Shown here in pieces: positions 1 to 9,554 of a stretch of 37,400 nt of DNA. Within the stretch, counting starts at the first letter, position 1; each line of letters starts with the position of its first letter. The position numbers and the translations under genes were made by a program. This DNA is from Lachnospiraceae bacterium UBA3820. GTDB lineage: Bacteria > Bacillota > Clostridia > Lachnospirales > Lachnospiraceae. Location of the stretch: assembly GCA_002369325.1 (NCBI GenBank), contig DFDU01000004.1:11793-49192 (forward strand), written 5' to 3'. The notes beneath the pieces were generated by a model. It searched no databases, was not told the origin of the DNA, and saw only the letters and a program-made list of their open reading frames with translations.

Positions 1-96
1 TCCACCGGTTCCGTTTCCACCGGTTCCGTCTCCTTCGGTTCCGTCTCCACCGGTTCCGTTTCCACCGGTTCCGTCTCCTCCGGTTCCGTTTCCACC
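1..96 (-). repeat. 15-bp in-frame tandem repeat encoding (N/D)GTGG
   Basis: Six full 15-bp units (1-90) and part of a seventh follow one another. Each reads tccaccggttccgt(t/c) on the plus strand with few substitutions. On the coding strand each unit gives N-G-T-G-G or D-G-T-G-G, with E once in place of a glycine. The array continues past the left edge, so its length is unknown. It is a flexible glycine-rich linker in the large envelope protein and could change length by slippage in whole pentapeptides without shifting frame. Confidence 0.9.
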
Positions 97-2883
97 GTTA
101 TAATCTGCATTAAATGCACTTCCGGCTGCTGACTCTTTAGCATCTCTTACTGCATTCATAAGTGATGTGGAGGCTCCCGCATCTCCCAAAAGACCCTCTA
201 AATATTCTATCGCATCTGTAGCTCCAAGTTCACCTAAAGCCATCAGATATGTTTCCATATTACCAAAGTCGCCATCCTCTATCTCACCGGCAGCCTTTTT
301 CTTAATTTCTTCAATAAGCTCTGTCGGTGTTCCACCAAGCATATTTGCCGCATCCGAAGCTCCCACAACGTCACCGTTTAAGAAGCTGTCCAAGGCACTG
401 TCTTTAATTTCCTTAATCTTTGCATTTAAATCATCCAATGATTTTTTATACTCTTCTGCGGCATCCATATTTCCCGAATCAAGAGCATCCATATATGAAT
501 CTTCAAATGCTGCCTTCTGACTTTCAAGCGCATCAAGCTCAAGATTACCCGTACTGCCGTTTAAAAGCTTTTTCTTGAAATCATTTAACCAGTCTATATA
601 TTCCTGAATTGAATCATTTGCCTTTGTCGAAAAGGCACTTGTTTTTACATACTTTTTATATCCTTCTGCAGTTACAAGTAATGAATCCACATAAGGAATC
701 CTGTCTGCAATAGGGATTCTTTTGATCCTTGCCGCAACCATAAACTCAAGCTCGGAAAGTAAACCGTCAAGCTCAGCTTTTTGGGATTCAAGATATCCAA
801 TTTGAATTTCTTCCGGTTGGTTGCTTGCAACAGCATCATTATAAAGATCACTCGGAAGTGCCGAAATACCTTCTATGTAATTATTCTCTACCTGTGGAAG
901 AAGCGTATTATTTAACAGATTAAGCTCATTTTGTTTTTCAGCTATTATATCTTCGGAAATATTACTGAGCGCGGTATAATTCATTACCATTTGAGTATAA
1001 TCCGCCGATACACTTTCGGAACTTTGAGAGCCCGCATTATTTATAAGATATTGCATCGTCTCATATCTCGTTTTTCCAAGGTACGTTTTATCTGACTGAA
1101 CAAGTCGGTTTGCGTATTTATAATAGCTTTGCTCACAGCTTTCTATGGATTCTTTGATTGCAGATGTATATTCGGCATCTGTACTGTAAGTTTTCTTAAG
1201 CTCATCAGACAAATCCGCTCCTGTTTCAAGTCTTTGTAAAAGTGCATTAAGTCTTCCGGAGCCCTGAACGACATATCCGTCGGAAGTATAATCCGCACCA
1301 CCATCTATCGTAGTACCGGTTCTTTGCATAAGCGACATATAATTCTCGAACGCCTTCTGATAATTTCCGCGATCCGCCCAGTATCGCACATCTCCAAGAC
1401 GATCACCTGCCTGTGACAAAGCCCATCCATAGCATCTCGCAAGATAAACTATTGTATAACGATTTGTGTCATTTGTATCAATCAGATTTGAATATGCAAG
1501 AGCAGACAAATGTTCCGGTGTCGAAAAAAAACCATATCTCTGAACTGCAATCAAAACCGCAAGATACCACCCCTGAGCAAATACATTTGGTTTAAAAACT
1601 CCCCGTCTTGCGCCTCCGCTTGTATAATTCAAAGCATTTACATAATCCTGACTTACACCGTATCTTTTCTTGTATTCATCCGCCAGATTTTGTTCTATTT
1701 TATCATAATCAACAGAACTCCATGTCGCCCATGGTCTGGAGCTTGCTTTTACAACATCATCTATAACAGAAGACCACTTATCATTAAATCTCCAATTCGG
1801 ACCCCAGTTTGCCACCATAAAACGCTCTGCCCATTCCTCTTTCGTGATAAGCATATCATATTGTCTGTTTTGTATATAATCATATATCTTACCGGCACCA
1901 TTAAAGGCAAGCATATAATATACTTCCGCACGCCTTTCGGAATCTGCCTGTCCCATAACTTCAACTATGGTATTCATATATTGATTATTACCCTGATTTC
2001 TATAGTAAGTATATACATTATTAAGGTCAAGAATTGACTGATCAAGCCTATCCGTTGTTTCATTTCCCTTTTTGCCCATTACACCCATAGCAGCCTGACC
2101 TGCAACATCGCCGGCAAGAGGAGTATCAAGAAGTCTTGCAGTCCAGATCTTTTCATATAATTGATCGACTCTTCCTACACCGGTATCTTCGATCGTCTCG
2201 GATATGTTCATATCCCATTCTATATTAACATCAGATGCGATACCGCTATACAAAAGACTTACAGGTGTAAGATCAGGCAGTGCCATTATATCGTACGGAT
2301 CCTGTATATCAAAAATATTTCCGCCCACACTTCCGTCATTGTTAACAGCATACATATTTCCGTTTTCATCGACTATCGCACATACTTTATAATCACCAAG
2401 CTCCGAAGTTTTAACATAATCTCCGGTTCTTCCTCTTAAATCAGTAAGTCCTACTGCAGATGAAAGATCAAGCCAGTCTCCGCCTGCCATAGCTGATTTA
2501 TAATACATAACAGGCTGGTTATATCTGGTCATACTTTCCACTGCAAGGTTATAGATAGGATCGGTTAAATATTGGTCATATACAAGATATGCACCGATAA
2601 GGATCATCCCTTCCGGCAGAATATCACTTCTTAATGATGAAAACTTCACTCCGGGAAGAGAACTTAACGCATCCTTCTCTTCCTCTGCAGCCTTTGCGCC
2701 GTTCTTATCTTTACTGTCTTTCATGAATCTGTACGGATCCCCTGCTAAAAGAAGAGAAAGAATTAAAGAACAAGCAAGAACAGCGGCAGCTTTTTTCTTA
2801 AATTTAAACTTAAAAAGAGCTGTCTTTAACTTATTTTGTTTTACGATTTTAATTTTTCCTTTTTTAGTTCTCTTTTTTACCAT
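1..2883 (-). CDS. Giant signal-anchored envelope protein, C-terminus cut by window edge
   Basis: The frame is open from ATG at 2883 to the left edge, giving 961 codons without the natural end. A GGAAGTGG site lies 5 bases before the ATG. The N-terminus is very basic (about 31 residues, some 15 of them Lys/Arg), followed by a hydrophobic stretch at about residues 32-47, so it is probably membrane-anchored and faces outward. The body is helical and Tyr/Asn-rich with no domain I recognise. Parts of it resemble the neighbour at 2926-5901: an E-Y-x-x-A-I-x-E-S-I block with the same surroundings, a 'Y-N-D-A-V ... E-L-E-F' block, and a glycine-rich linker in the last third. I therefore call the two paralogues. 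The visible protein ends inside a run of N/D-G-T-G-G pentapeptides. It is the last visible gene of an envelope cluster, 42 bp downstream of its paralogue. Function unknown. Confidence 0.85.
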   Translation of the reverse strand, partial: MVKKRTKKGKIKIVKQNKLKTALFKFKFKKKAAAVLACSLILSLLLAGDPYRFMKDSKDKNGAKAAEEEKDALSSLPGVKFSSLRSDILPEGMILIGAYLVYDQYLTDPIYNLAVESMTRYNQPVMYYKSAMAGGDWLDLSSAVGLTDLRGRTGDYVKTSELGDYKVCAIVDENGNMYAVNNDGSVGGNIFDIQDPYDIMALPDLTPVSLLYSGIASDVNIEWDMNISETIEDTGVGRVDQLYEKIWTARLLDTPLAGDVAGQAAMGVMGKKGNETTDRLDQSILDLNNVYTYYRNQGNNQYMNTIVEVMGQADSERRAEVYYMLAFNGAGKIYDYIQNRQYDMLITKEEWAERFMVANWGPNWRFNDKWSSVIDDVVKASSRPWATWSSVDYDKIEQNLADEYKKRYGVSQDYVNALNYTSGGARRGVFKPNVFAQGWYLAVLIAVQRYGFFSTPEHLSALAYSNLIDTNDTNRYTIVYLARCYGWALSQAGDRLGDVRYWADRGNYQKAFENYMSLMQRTGTTIDGGADYTSDGYVVQGSGRLNALLQRLETGADLSDELKKTYSTDAEYTSAIKESIESCEQSYYKYANRLVQSDKTYLGKTRYETMQYLINNAGSQSSESVSADYTQMVMNYTALSNISEDIIAEKQNELNLLNNTLLPQVENNYIEGISALPSDLYNDAVASNQPEEIQIGYLESQKAELDGLLSELEFMVAARIKRIPIADRIPYVDSLLVTAEGYKKYVKTSAFSTKANDSIQEYIDWLNDFKKKLLNGSTGNLELDALESQKAAFEDSYMDALDSGNMDAAEEYKKSLDDLNAKIKEIKDSALDSFLNGDVVGASDAANMLGGTPTELIEEIKKKAAGEIEDGDFGNMETYLMALGELGATDAIEYLEGLLGDAGASTSLMNAVRDAKESAAGSAFNADYNGGNGTGGDGTGGNGTGGDGTEGDGTGGNGTGG

Positions 2884-2925
2884 AATTCCACTTCCGTTTC
2901 AATCGTAAAAAATTCAGATTTCCTA

Positions 2926-5901
2926 TTATTTCCCTTCAATAAGCCGGGTAAGTGCATCAATTATTTTTGATACCTCAACCTCCATCCTCGCTGTTACAAG
3001 AACCGCCCAGTCTGTATCAACTATATACTCTCCGCTTTCAACAAGATACTTCATTGCATCTGTTTCGTTTATGTAAGCAAATCTTGTACCTGTTTTTATA
3101 TAATCATCTATCTGATAACCGATGGAGCTTACCATATCTTCCGTTTCGCCGTTTGATAAAGTCGCACGGTTTCCGACAAATGAGTATGACGCTGTTCCTT
3201 CCGTCTGTGATACTGTATCAACCCCGTCTATAAATACATATCTGAAACCGGTATAGCTTCTGCTGTAATCCATAGCACCAAGACTTACATATTCTGCTGT
3301 ATGGTCTCCCTCGTATTGAGCATAAACAAGAGGATTTTTATTTCCCATTATTTTGGAAAGAAGCTTCCTTGCATATGCAAGAATATTTTGAGCATTGTGC
3401 ATCTTACCATATCTGTTAAGCGCTACTACGATTGCCGCCTGAACATCAGGATCAAGTTCATCAAAGCTTACACCATAAAGCGATTTTAATAAATCTTCTA
3501 TCTGATTATCTGTTAAATCATATTCTTCGCCATCATTTCCGCCATTTAACTCATTATCAAAAGCGGATATATCCCCCCACGGCTTATCGGAGCCATCACC
3601 TGCTGAAGAGTCATTGTCGCCGTAGTATTTTTCATAATCTTCATTATCACGTCTTTTATTTCTGTCCTGTCCATACGCATAAGGATCATTTTCGTTAAGT
3701 CCGCTACCACCGGCTATTCCTAAACCGTCTCCGTTTCCGTTTCCGGAGCCGTCTCCCAAATCGTTTCCGCCATTTCCAGAACCGTAGTCAATATCACCCA
3801 AATTTCCCTTATCAAAACCAAGATCTCCCAAAAGTCTCAAATATGCATCAGATGATGTATAATTTCTTTTACTTATATCATCATTTACATGATTTCCAAG
3901 CTCTGATACAAGATCACCCAATGTCATTTTGTCTATATCATCTCTAAAAGCATCCGCTGAAGGAAATCCTTCCAATCCGTCATCATAACCGGTTCCTTTA
4001 CGTCTGTTTTTATCATATTCTCCTTCAAGTGCTTCAAGCTTCTTTAATTTATCAAGGTCACCCTCATCCTCAGCACGTTTCTTAGCCTCTTCAAGGTCTT
4101 CTATAGAATCCTCCATATTAAAGTCGCTATCGCCTTCCATAATCTCCCGGTACAATTTGTAAAGCCAGTCTATATAAAGGTCTATGCAATATTCTGCAAG
4201 AGGTCCGTAGGGATCGTCAAATACAAGTGTCTTCCATATAGTAGCAATCTCTATTTGTTCCTGTACAAGAGTTAAGGCATCCGGTTTTTCCATACGGTCA
4301 CATGTTGCTTTAATCAAAAACTCAAGCTCCTGCATCTGCCTTACCGCATCATTGTATTGAGCCATAAGGATTTCTTTTTTTGCCTCTTCGCTCTTCTCAC
4401 CGGCAAGTACCTCTGTATATTCTTTGGTAACCTCCGTTAAGACCTTATTTTCAAATCTCTTTATGCCTTCAGGCAAAAGTGCTGTTTGAAGAATAACTGT
4501 TTCAAATTCCTGATCCTTTATCTCACCTGCGCCTATATTATCTGCAGACATGATATAACGAAGCCATTTTTCCCCATCCTCATCAAGCTTATTATCATAA
4601 GCGGCATCAAGCATCTGACTGCCCCATAAGAAGCGATATTCGGAAAGAACCGTAGTTCCTCTGGTCGGAACCATGGAAAGATATAAATTATAGCTTTCCT
4701 TACAGTTTTTTATACTTTCTTCTATAGCAGCTTTATATTCCTCATCTGCCTTAAATCCCGAAATACCTCTTTTTGCCCTGTCATCAATCATATTTTCAAG
4801 ACAGGTAAGAGCAGAATCCCCGGATCCGTTTCCGACAGCCAAAAAGCCATATATTTCCACTCTTCTTCTTGCATCTTCTCTTGCATAAAGATCCAAAATC
4901 TCAGACGCTTTTTCAGCAGTCAGTTCATCCTCTTCTCCGCTGTATAGCTTATAAAAAGCCTTTAATGCATTTATCTCTATGTCGCATCTGTCAGTAATAT
5001 CGTTTCTTCCGTTATTTGCATACAGATCAAAGGTTTCCTTATCTTTTTCATCTGCATTTTCATCAATTGAAATAATTAAATTTCTCGTATAATAATTATG
5101 AATTTCTTCATCCTCTGTACGACCTGCTTTTTCCTCTATCTCATTATATTTATTTTTTAAAGGAAGCATCTCCGGAAGATTGATAAGATCATATAAATCG
5201 TCTCCGGTAATATCTTTTTCTTCCCCGGTCATCGGATCAAAAGCACCTTCATCGGTTATAACACAGCTTATCCAATAAGGATCAAGGTCACTTTCCGCTT
5301 TATTGTCACCTGCAGTGAGTGCCGCATAATCCGCACCGACAAGTTCTACCCATACATCGTCTTTACCCGTAGTTGTACGAGCCGATTCATTCATGCCGGC
5401 AAAGCCTGAAGAGAAATTACCACCATTTCTTCCTGTTTTTCTGCTGCCGCCCTGAGAAATCAATAGAGGTCTTTTATCAGTTGAATAAATTTCCGACTTA
5501 TAAAACTCTATATTTTGATTTCTTTGCGTCTTTGATATATTGGCAAGTCGAAAATAAGTTTCATTCAATGCAGAAAACTCTATAAGATATGTTCCTATAA
5601 AAAGAGTAGTTTTTCGCACATTGTAGCGTTTTCTGTAATTTCCGAATTTAACCATGCCGCCGGACTCTTTGTAGTCTTTTTCCACCAAAGCCTCGTATTC
5701 TTCCTGAGTTATGGTATCATTTGCAAGATTTCTAAGACTGTTGTTTGCAAAACTTTCCGCCTTGTCACGTGAAGACTCACTAACCGGCTGCCTGTTCCAT
5801 GCATAGCTTGAACCTGTAAAGAGTGTTCCGCACACGAGAGCTGCGCAAAGCACAAGGCTTATATGCTTATATGCAGTTTTTCTTACATGTGTCTTTTTCA
5901 T
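2926..5901 (-). CDS. Giant secreted envelope protein, paralogue of the 1-2883 gene
   Basis: The protein has 991 residues from ATG at 5901, chosen because GAGGG lies about 8 bases upstream and a clean signal peptide follows (basic start, hydrophobic core, likely cut after S-Y-A at about residue 35). An in-frame ATG 12 codons earlier is less likely. Residues 35-690 are acidic and largely helical, with coiled-coil-like Glu/Lys stretches near 620-660. Residues about 700-735 are a Gly/Asn/Asp linker and 735-800 an Asp/Glu/Arg-rich low-complexity stretch. About 800-991 is a more ordered C-terminal domain. Blocks E-Y-K-A-A-I-E-E-S-I and Y-N-D-A-V-R-Q-M-Q-E-L-E-F match the next gene. I recognise no known family. 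The 63 bp before the start may hold a weak promoter. It lies between the TolC-like gene and its own paralogue, which suggests one extracellular assembly; that is inference. Confidence 0.85.
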   Translation of the reverse strand: MKKTHVRKTAYKHISLVLCAALVCGTLFTGSSYAWNRQPVSESSRDKAESFANNSLRNLANDTITQEEYEALVEKDYKESGGMVKFGNYRKRYNVRKTTLFIGTYLIEFSALNETYFRLANISKTQRNQNIEFYKSEIYSTDKRPLLISQGGSRKTGRNGGNFSSGFAGMNESARTTTGKDDVWVELVGADYAALTAGDNKAESDLDPYWISCVITDEGAFDPMTGEEKDITGDDLYDLINLPEMLPLKNKYNEIEEKAGRTEDEEIHNYYTRNLIISIDENADEKDKETFDLYANNGRNDITDRCDIEINALKAFYKLYSGEEDELTAEKASEILDLYAREDARRRVEIYGFLAVGNGSGDSALTCLENMIDDRAKRGISGFKADEEYKAAIEESIKNCKESYNLYLSMVPTRGTTVLSEYRFLWGSQMLDAAYDNKLDEDGEKWLRYIMSADNIGAGEIKDQEFETVILQTALLPEGIKRFENKVLTEVTKEYTEVLAGEKSEEAKKEILMAQYNDAVRQMQELEFLIKATCDRMEKPDALTLVQEQIEIATIWKTLVFDDPYGPLAEYCIDLYIDWLYKLYREIMEGDSDFNMEDSIEDLEEAKKRAEDEGDLDKLKKLEALEGEYDKNRRKGTGYDDGLEGFPSADAFRDDIDKMTLGDLVSELGNHVNDDISKRNYTSSDAYLRLLGDLGFDKGNLGDIDYGSGNGGNDLGDGSGNGNGDGLGIAGGSGLNENDPYAYGQDRNKRRDNEDYEKYYGDNDSSAGDGSDKPWGDISAFDNELNGGNDGEEYDLTDNQIEDLLKSLYGVSFDELDPDVQAAIVVALNRYGKMHNAQNILAYARKLLSKIMGNKNPLVYAQYEGDHTAEYVSLGAMDYSRSYTGFRYVFIDGVDTVSQTEGTASYSFVGNRATLSNGETEDMVSSIGYQIDDYIKTGTRFAYINETDAMKYLVESGEYIVDTDWAVLVTARMEVEVSKIIDALTRLIEGK

Positions 5902-5964
5902 AATAAAACCCTCTTTTTTAGTAAATACAGTGTACAATAAAGCAACATATGTCAGTTTGTCATT

Positions 5965-8193
5965 TTAATTTCCCGTTTGATAATTATTTATATATCCAAG
6001 CTGATCTCTCGGAACAACTATCTGCTGGCTGTCCGTATCAAATATTGCTTCAAAAAGCTTATTTCCTTCTTCGTCCGTAAATTCTATGGTAAGCTCTTCC
6101 AGATCACCGCTTACGGCATCAAGGTAACTGTAAGTATCCGATATATTGGAATACTGTCCTGTCGTATCCTCTTTCAAATAAAGCGTTCCGCTGTTACCTG
6201 TGCTTAAAGCATTTGATGACTGTTTATAATCATTTCCGGCTTTTACGGCAAACTTTCCGACTCCGTAGCTGTCATTAAGATTCAGCTTTATCTCAAGCGT
6301 TCCGGTCTTGGCACTGTTTTTAACTTCAAAATTACCAATTACCATACCGTCAGCCGTGAATGTGTTGTAATCCTTTATGAATTGCAGGCTTCCTCTTGTT
6401 ACACTCGGATCAAGTGTACTCTTTGAAATGAAGCTGTCATCTCCTGTCGATGCGCTGTAAAAATAAATTTCACAGGTTGTTATCTCACCTGTTGCCAGCT
6501 GTAAATGCTTTAACGAACGTGTTATAGGCGTTCTTACTCCAACCTGTACTCCGTCGCACCAAAGCTCGTAATAATTTACATCAGCAACCGAAAAATCGCT
6601 CGGTACATCTATTCTTATTTCAAACATCTGTTGGTCAGCTATATAATCTATCGAATAAGTGATTCCATCTTCATATACAGGCACAAGTGTCTGTAATAAA
6701 TCATCAGTTGTTTTACCGCCGGCCTCTGCGCCAAGTCCTGTAGTTCGCTCTTCTGCTGTCATATCCACATTTTGTGAAGCAAAAAATGCAGATACACCAC
6801 CACAGGTTGTGCGGTCAAAATTATATGTTGTTTCACTGTAAGCAGCAAGGGCATCTTCCTCACCGGTTACCGCTGTATTGTAAGAATTTTCAAGTTCCTC
6901 ATATTCTTCCTGGGTTATCTGTCCAAGCATATATTGAATATCTCCAAGCAGCAATGCTTCTTCTGCTTTTTTAAGAGTATCAACTGCGGTAAGATATGCC
7001 TTACGGCTTTCTGCATAATTATCATATCCATCATCAACCGTTGCTATAAGATCAGCTTTGGTATTATTCATTTCCTTTCTGGCACTTTGATAATCAATCG
7101 CATCCTGATACAGTACATAAGGATCGTCTTCTACATAACGAACACCGTCCAGACTTCCTTTTAACCACTCCTTCGGGAATTTTATGAACCATACTTTATA
7201 ATATCCCTGCCAAGGTTCATCAACCTTTTTTAAGAATGCATCATAATCCTTCTTGAATGCTCTTTTATCAAGGTCTCCACCGGTTGTTACCTTTGTAATA
7301 TAACCTGAAATCATATTTATCTTTGAACCGTAATAGTTCGACATAAGACTGTAATTGGTACGAAGCGAAAGCATCGCAAGGTTTTCTTCATTGACTGCTT
7401 CATACAATGTCTGATCTCTTTCAACAGCATAATTCTCAAGGAATGGTAATGCACTTCTGCTAAGCTCTGCACTTACGAAAGGATTCTGAAAAGTATACCC
7501 GGTTGTTACATCTATGCCTATGGCATTGCTTAGCTTTGTTTTTGATGTTTGATATTTTGACTCTGCAGTCGAAAGCTTTGTCACAATATCACTAAGCTTT
7601 GCTTCTGCCTTATCTACATCCGCCTGGCTGGCTGTTCCCAGCGAAACCCTTGCCTTAAGCTTATCTACGCTGTCCTCTATCTGTGTCTTTCTTTCCGAAT
7701 AAAATGCTATTTTTTCTTCATATGATACTATATCTACAAATAAATTTGATACATTTTCATATTCATCAAGTTTTTTGTCATCAATTTTGTGCTTTAATAC
7801 GTCAATTTCACACTGAAGCTGAATAGGTTTATATTGAAACTCAAAGGCCTCCTGCTCATTCGGCTTTGTAGGAAGTTTGAAGCTAAGAAGCGGTGACCAT
7901 CTGAATGAACTCATATTTTTTTGCTTTTCGGTAAGACTCTTTAAGGCTGATGTCTTTGCCGCCTGTTTTGCTTCAATATTTAACTCAAGTGCTTCAATCT
8001 TTTCACTTTTTGCAACCGCAAGCGTCTTCGCAGTCGACAACGAAAGCTTGGTTCCCTTGCTGTTATTACGGGCTGCATATGCATTCTTTTCTGCGAAAGG
8101 GAAACAAACCGTCATAATGACTGCAGTCATAACCACGGCTGTTGTTTTTTTCAATATTCTGTTGATTCTTTTGCAATTTATCTGCTTTTTCAT
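5965..8193 (-). CDS. TolC-like (outer-membrane-efflux-protein family) secreted coiled-coil protein with extra C-terminal domain
   Basis: The protein has 742 residues from ATG at 8193, with AAGGGG about 10 bases upstream. A signal peptide ends near A-Y-A-A. Residues about 50-480 show the TolC/OEP pattern: long heptad-rich helices, then L-G-T-A-S-Q-A-D-V-D-K-A-E-A-K-L followed by a second helix ending in N-A-I-G-I, the usual end of a TolC structural repeat. A second helical pair runs about 360-450. Known TolC proteins are about 430-500 residues; here about 240 more residues of beta-rich sequence follow, unlike any family I know. In diderms TolC forms an outer-membrane duct. The rest of the window looks monoderm, so the role is uncertain: a wall-spanning tube or scaffold is possible. 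It begins its own transcript, with a repeat-operator promoter at 8229-8262. Confidence 0.75.
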   Translation of the reverse strand: MKKQINCKRINRILKKTTAVVMTAVIMTVCFPFAEKNAYAARNNSKGTKLSLSTAKTLAVAKSEKIEALELNIEAKQAAKTSALKSLTEKQKNMSSFRWSPLLSFKLPTKPNEQEAFEFQYKPIQLQCEIDVLKHKIDDKKLDEYENVSNLFVDIVSYEEKIAFYSERKTQIEDSVDKLKARVSLGTASQADVDKAEAKLSDIVTKLSTAESKYQTSKTKLSNAIGIDVTTGYTFQNPFVSAELSRSALPFLENYAVERDQTLYEAVNEENLAMLSLRTNYSLMSNYYGSKINMISGYITKVTTGGDLDKRAFKKDYDAFLKKVDEPWQGYYKVWFIKFPKEWLKGSLDGVRYVEDDPYVLYQDAIDYQSARKEMNNTKADLIATVDDGYDNYAESRKAYLTAVDTLKKAEEALLLGDIQYMLGQITQEEYEELENSYNTAVTGEEDALAAYSETTYNFDRTTCGGVSAFFASQNVDMTAEERTTGLGAEAGGKTTDDLLQTLVPVYEDGITYSIDYIADQQMFEIRIDVPSDFSVADVNYYELWCDGVQVGVRTPITRSLKHLQLATGEITTCEIYFYSASTGDDSFISKSTLDPSVTRGSLQFIKDYNTFTADGMVIGNFEVKNSAKTGTLEIKLNLNDSYGVGKFAVKAGNDYKQSSNALSTGNSGTLYLKEDTTGQYSNISDTYSYLDAVSGDLEELTIEFTDEEGNKLFEAIFDTDSQQIVVPRDQLGYINNYQTGN

Positions 8194-8228
8194 ATATAAT
8201 CGCCCCTTTTCGCACTGCATTTTTACAT

Positions 8229-8262
8229 ATTATGCATCAGCGTAAGTCACAAAGCTGTCACA
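8229..8262 (-). promoter_or_regulatory. Promoter-operator of the TolC-like gene (11-bp-spaced TGTGAC repeats)
   Basis: On the minus strand, TGTGAC occurs at 8257-8262 and 8246-8251, 11 bp apart. Exactly 11 bp follow before a -10-like CATAAT at 8229-8234 (TAATAT at 8227-8232 is the alternative). There is no good -35 box; the repeats occupy that place, which fits an activator-dependent promoter. The same layout stands at 14829-14862. The likely binder is the response regulator encoded at 14866-15669; this is inference. Confidence 0.6.
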
Positions 8263-8272
8263 GTAAATAAAA

Positions 8273-9508
8273 TTATTGATTAAGATCACTTAAATTATCC
8301 TGGACTATGAAATAGAATGCAAAATCGTCTCTTCCGTCTCTTGTAACGAAGTTATATACAAGTCCGTCTTTTGAAAAGCTGACAAGATAAACTTCATATT
8401 CCGTATCATAGGATTTAACTGTTATATATTCGGTATATTGCTGCTCCGTATCTATAGCCACGGTTCCGCCAAAGGTTTCTTTTTCCTTATTTCTCTCATT
8501 TACGGAAAGAACCTCCGGTAGTGTTGCACGGGAAATACCCTCATATGTAGGATTACCGAATTCGGCGGTTATATCGGATATTTTTTTATAGTCCTTTCCG
8601 CCTATTCTTATGTAATCCTTTAATACATAGACTCTGCTTACCTTGTATTCCTCATCAACAGAGTCACTATCATTTTTTTCAACTGTCAGAGCATTTACAT
8701 CCGACATTACACGAACTCTCTCAAGCCCCGAATCATACAAAACCACATTTCCCGTATAAGCCTTGGCAAGATCCTGTATGCCGATGCCCAGAAGTTCACT
8801 GTATTTTACTTCATCCTGAGTAAATGTACCCATAAATACCGGATTTCGTCCGGTATCATATAAAGTACCCTCGCCCTCTTTCATACCGAGCAAGAAGCTT
8901 CCATCATATTCAAGGCTGCCGTTTTGACGGTAAAGAGTACCTTTTCCGGAAAACAGGTTTTCATGGAATTCTCCAATATAATGCAAGGTTCCGTCAGGAT
9001 AGTAAAAGCTTCCCTGACCCTCATACATACTCTGTTTGAAGTTTCCTTGATAAACCACGTTTCCTTCAGGATTATAAAGAGTTCCGGCACCGTTACATTT
9101 ACCCTTTGAAACAGAACCCTCATAAGCAAGATATCCGGATTTTCCTTTAATCCTGACATCTCCTTTTGCAAACTTCAGCATTATTGAATTGTAGGAATAT
9201 GTCTTAATATGTCCCGATTTTTTGCCTGGGAATAAAGACGGATGATTGACATATGTATAAAGCAAGGAAAGAACACCTACTATGATAACAATTGCAAATG
9301 CCAGCTTTTTTGAAATAAGCCAGCCAAATACGCCGTAATAATCATCTTTGTCTCTAGGTTTAACGGAAAAAATTTTCCGGAAGAAACCTCTTATGCCACC
9401 TGATATACGCGCAAATATATAACCTTTTTTCGTAAACATACGAATCTTGGTTACAAGACTTGTAAAGCGCGCCTTTATGGCATTAATCATAATACGAAGT
9501 AAATTCAT
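8273..9508 (-). CDS. Single-pass membrane protein with MORN repeats
   Basis: The protein has 411 residues from ATG at 9508, preceded by GGAAGGGA. Residues 1-65 are basic and probably cytoplasmic. One membrane helix lies at about 66-86. About five MORN repeats follow at about 126-232, with the usual Y-x-G-x-F/x-x-G-x-G-T-L-Y pattern: Y-E-G-S, Y-Q-G-N-F, Y-I-G-E-F, Y-D-G-S-F and F-M-G-T-F, each followed by a G-x-G-T/S-L/F-Y strand. The C-terminal 120 residues are beta-rich and unassigned. MORN repeats form an elongated beta-sheet that serves as a scaffold or binds lipid or protein. The basic, positive-inside N-terminus suggests the repeats lie outside the membrane. It sits 46 bp after the pseudo-cyclase gene and is probably the last gene of the transcript started at 14829. 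Confidence 0.85.
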   Translation of the reverse strand: MNLLRIMINAIKARFTSLVTKIRMFTKKGYIFARISGGIRGFFRKIFSVKPRDKDDYYGVFGWLISKKLAFAIVIIVGVLSLLYTYVNHPSLFPGKKSGHIKTYSYNSIMLKFAKGDVRIKGKSGYLAYEGSVSKGKCNGAGTLYNPEGNVVYQGNFKQSMYEGQGSFYYPDGTLHYIGEFHENLFSGKGTLYRQNGSLEYDGSFLLGMKEGEGTLYDTGRNPVFMGTFTQDEVKYSELLGIGIQDLAKAYTGNVVLYDSGLERVRVMSDVNALTVEKNDSDSVDEEYKVSRVYVLKDYIRIGGKDYKKISDITAEFGNPTYEGISRATLPEVLSVNERNKEKETFGGTVAIDTEQQYTEYITVKSYDTEYEVYLVSFSKDGLVYNFVTRDGRDDFAFYFIVQDNLSDLNQ

Positions 9509-9554
9509 AATTATCCCTTCCTACCTGTCTTTTCGGGTGCATCAATTATTCTTA

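Noticed and set aside
1..96. Short tandem repeats resembling a CRISPR or VNTR array
   Set aside because: The 15-bp units have no spacers and are in frame with a large coding region, so they are a coding repeat.
167..520. Plus-strand open frame of 117 codons
   Set aside because: It lies opposite the large minus-strand gene, is Ser/Pro-rich as expected of a mirror frame, and has no ribosome site. The same applies to the other plus-strand frames in the window.
5934..5964. GTCA repeats and TATTGT before the 5901 gene as a fourth regulon operator
   Set aside because: The repeats are 8 bp apart, not 11, and do not match the TGTGAC core, although the offset to a possible -10 is similar.
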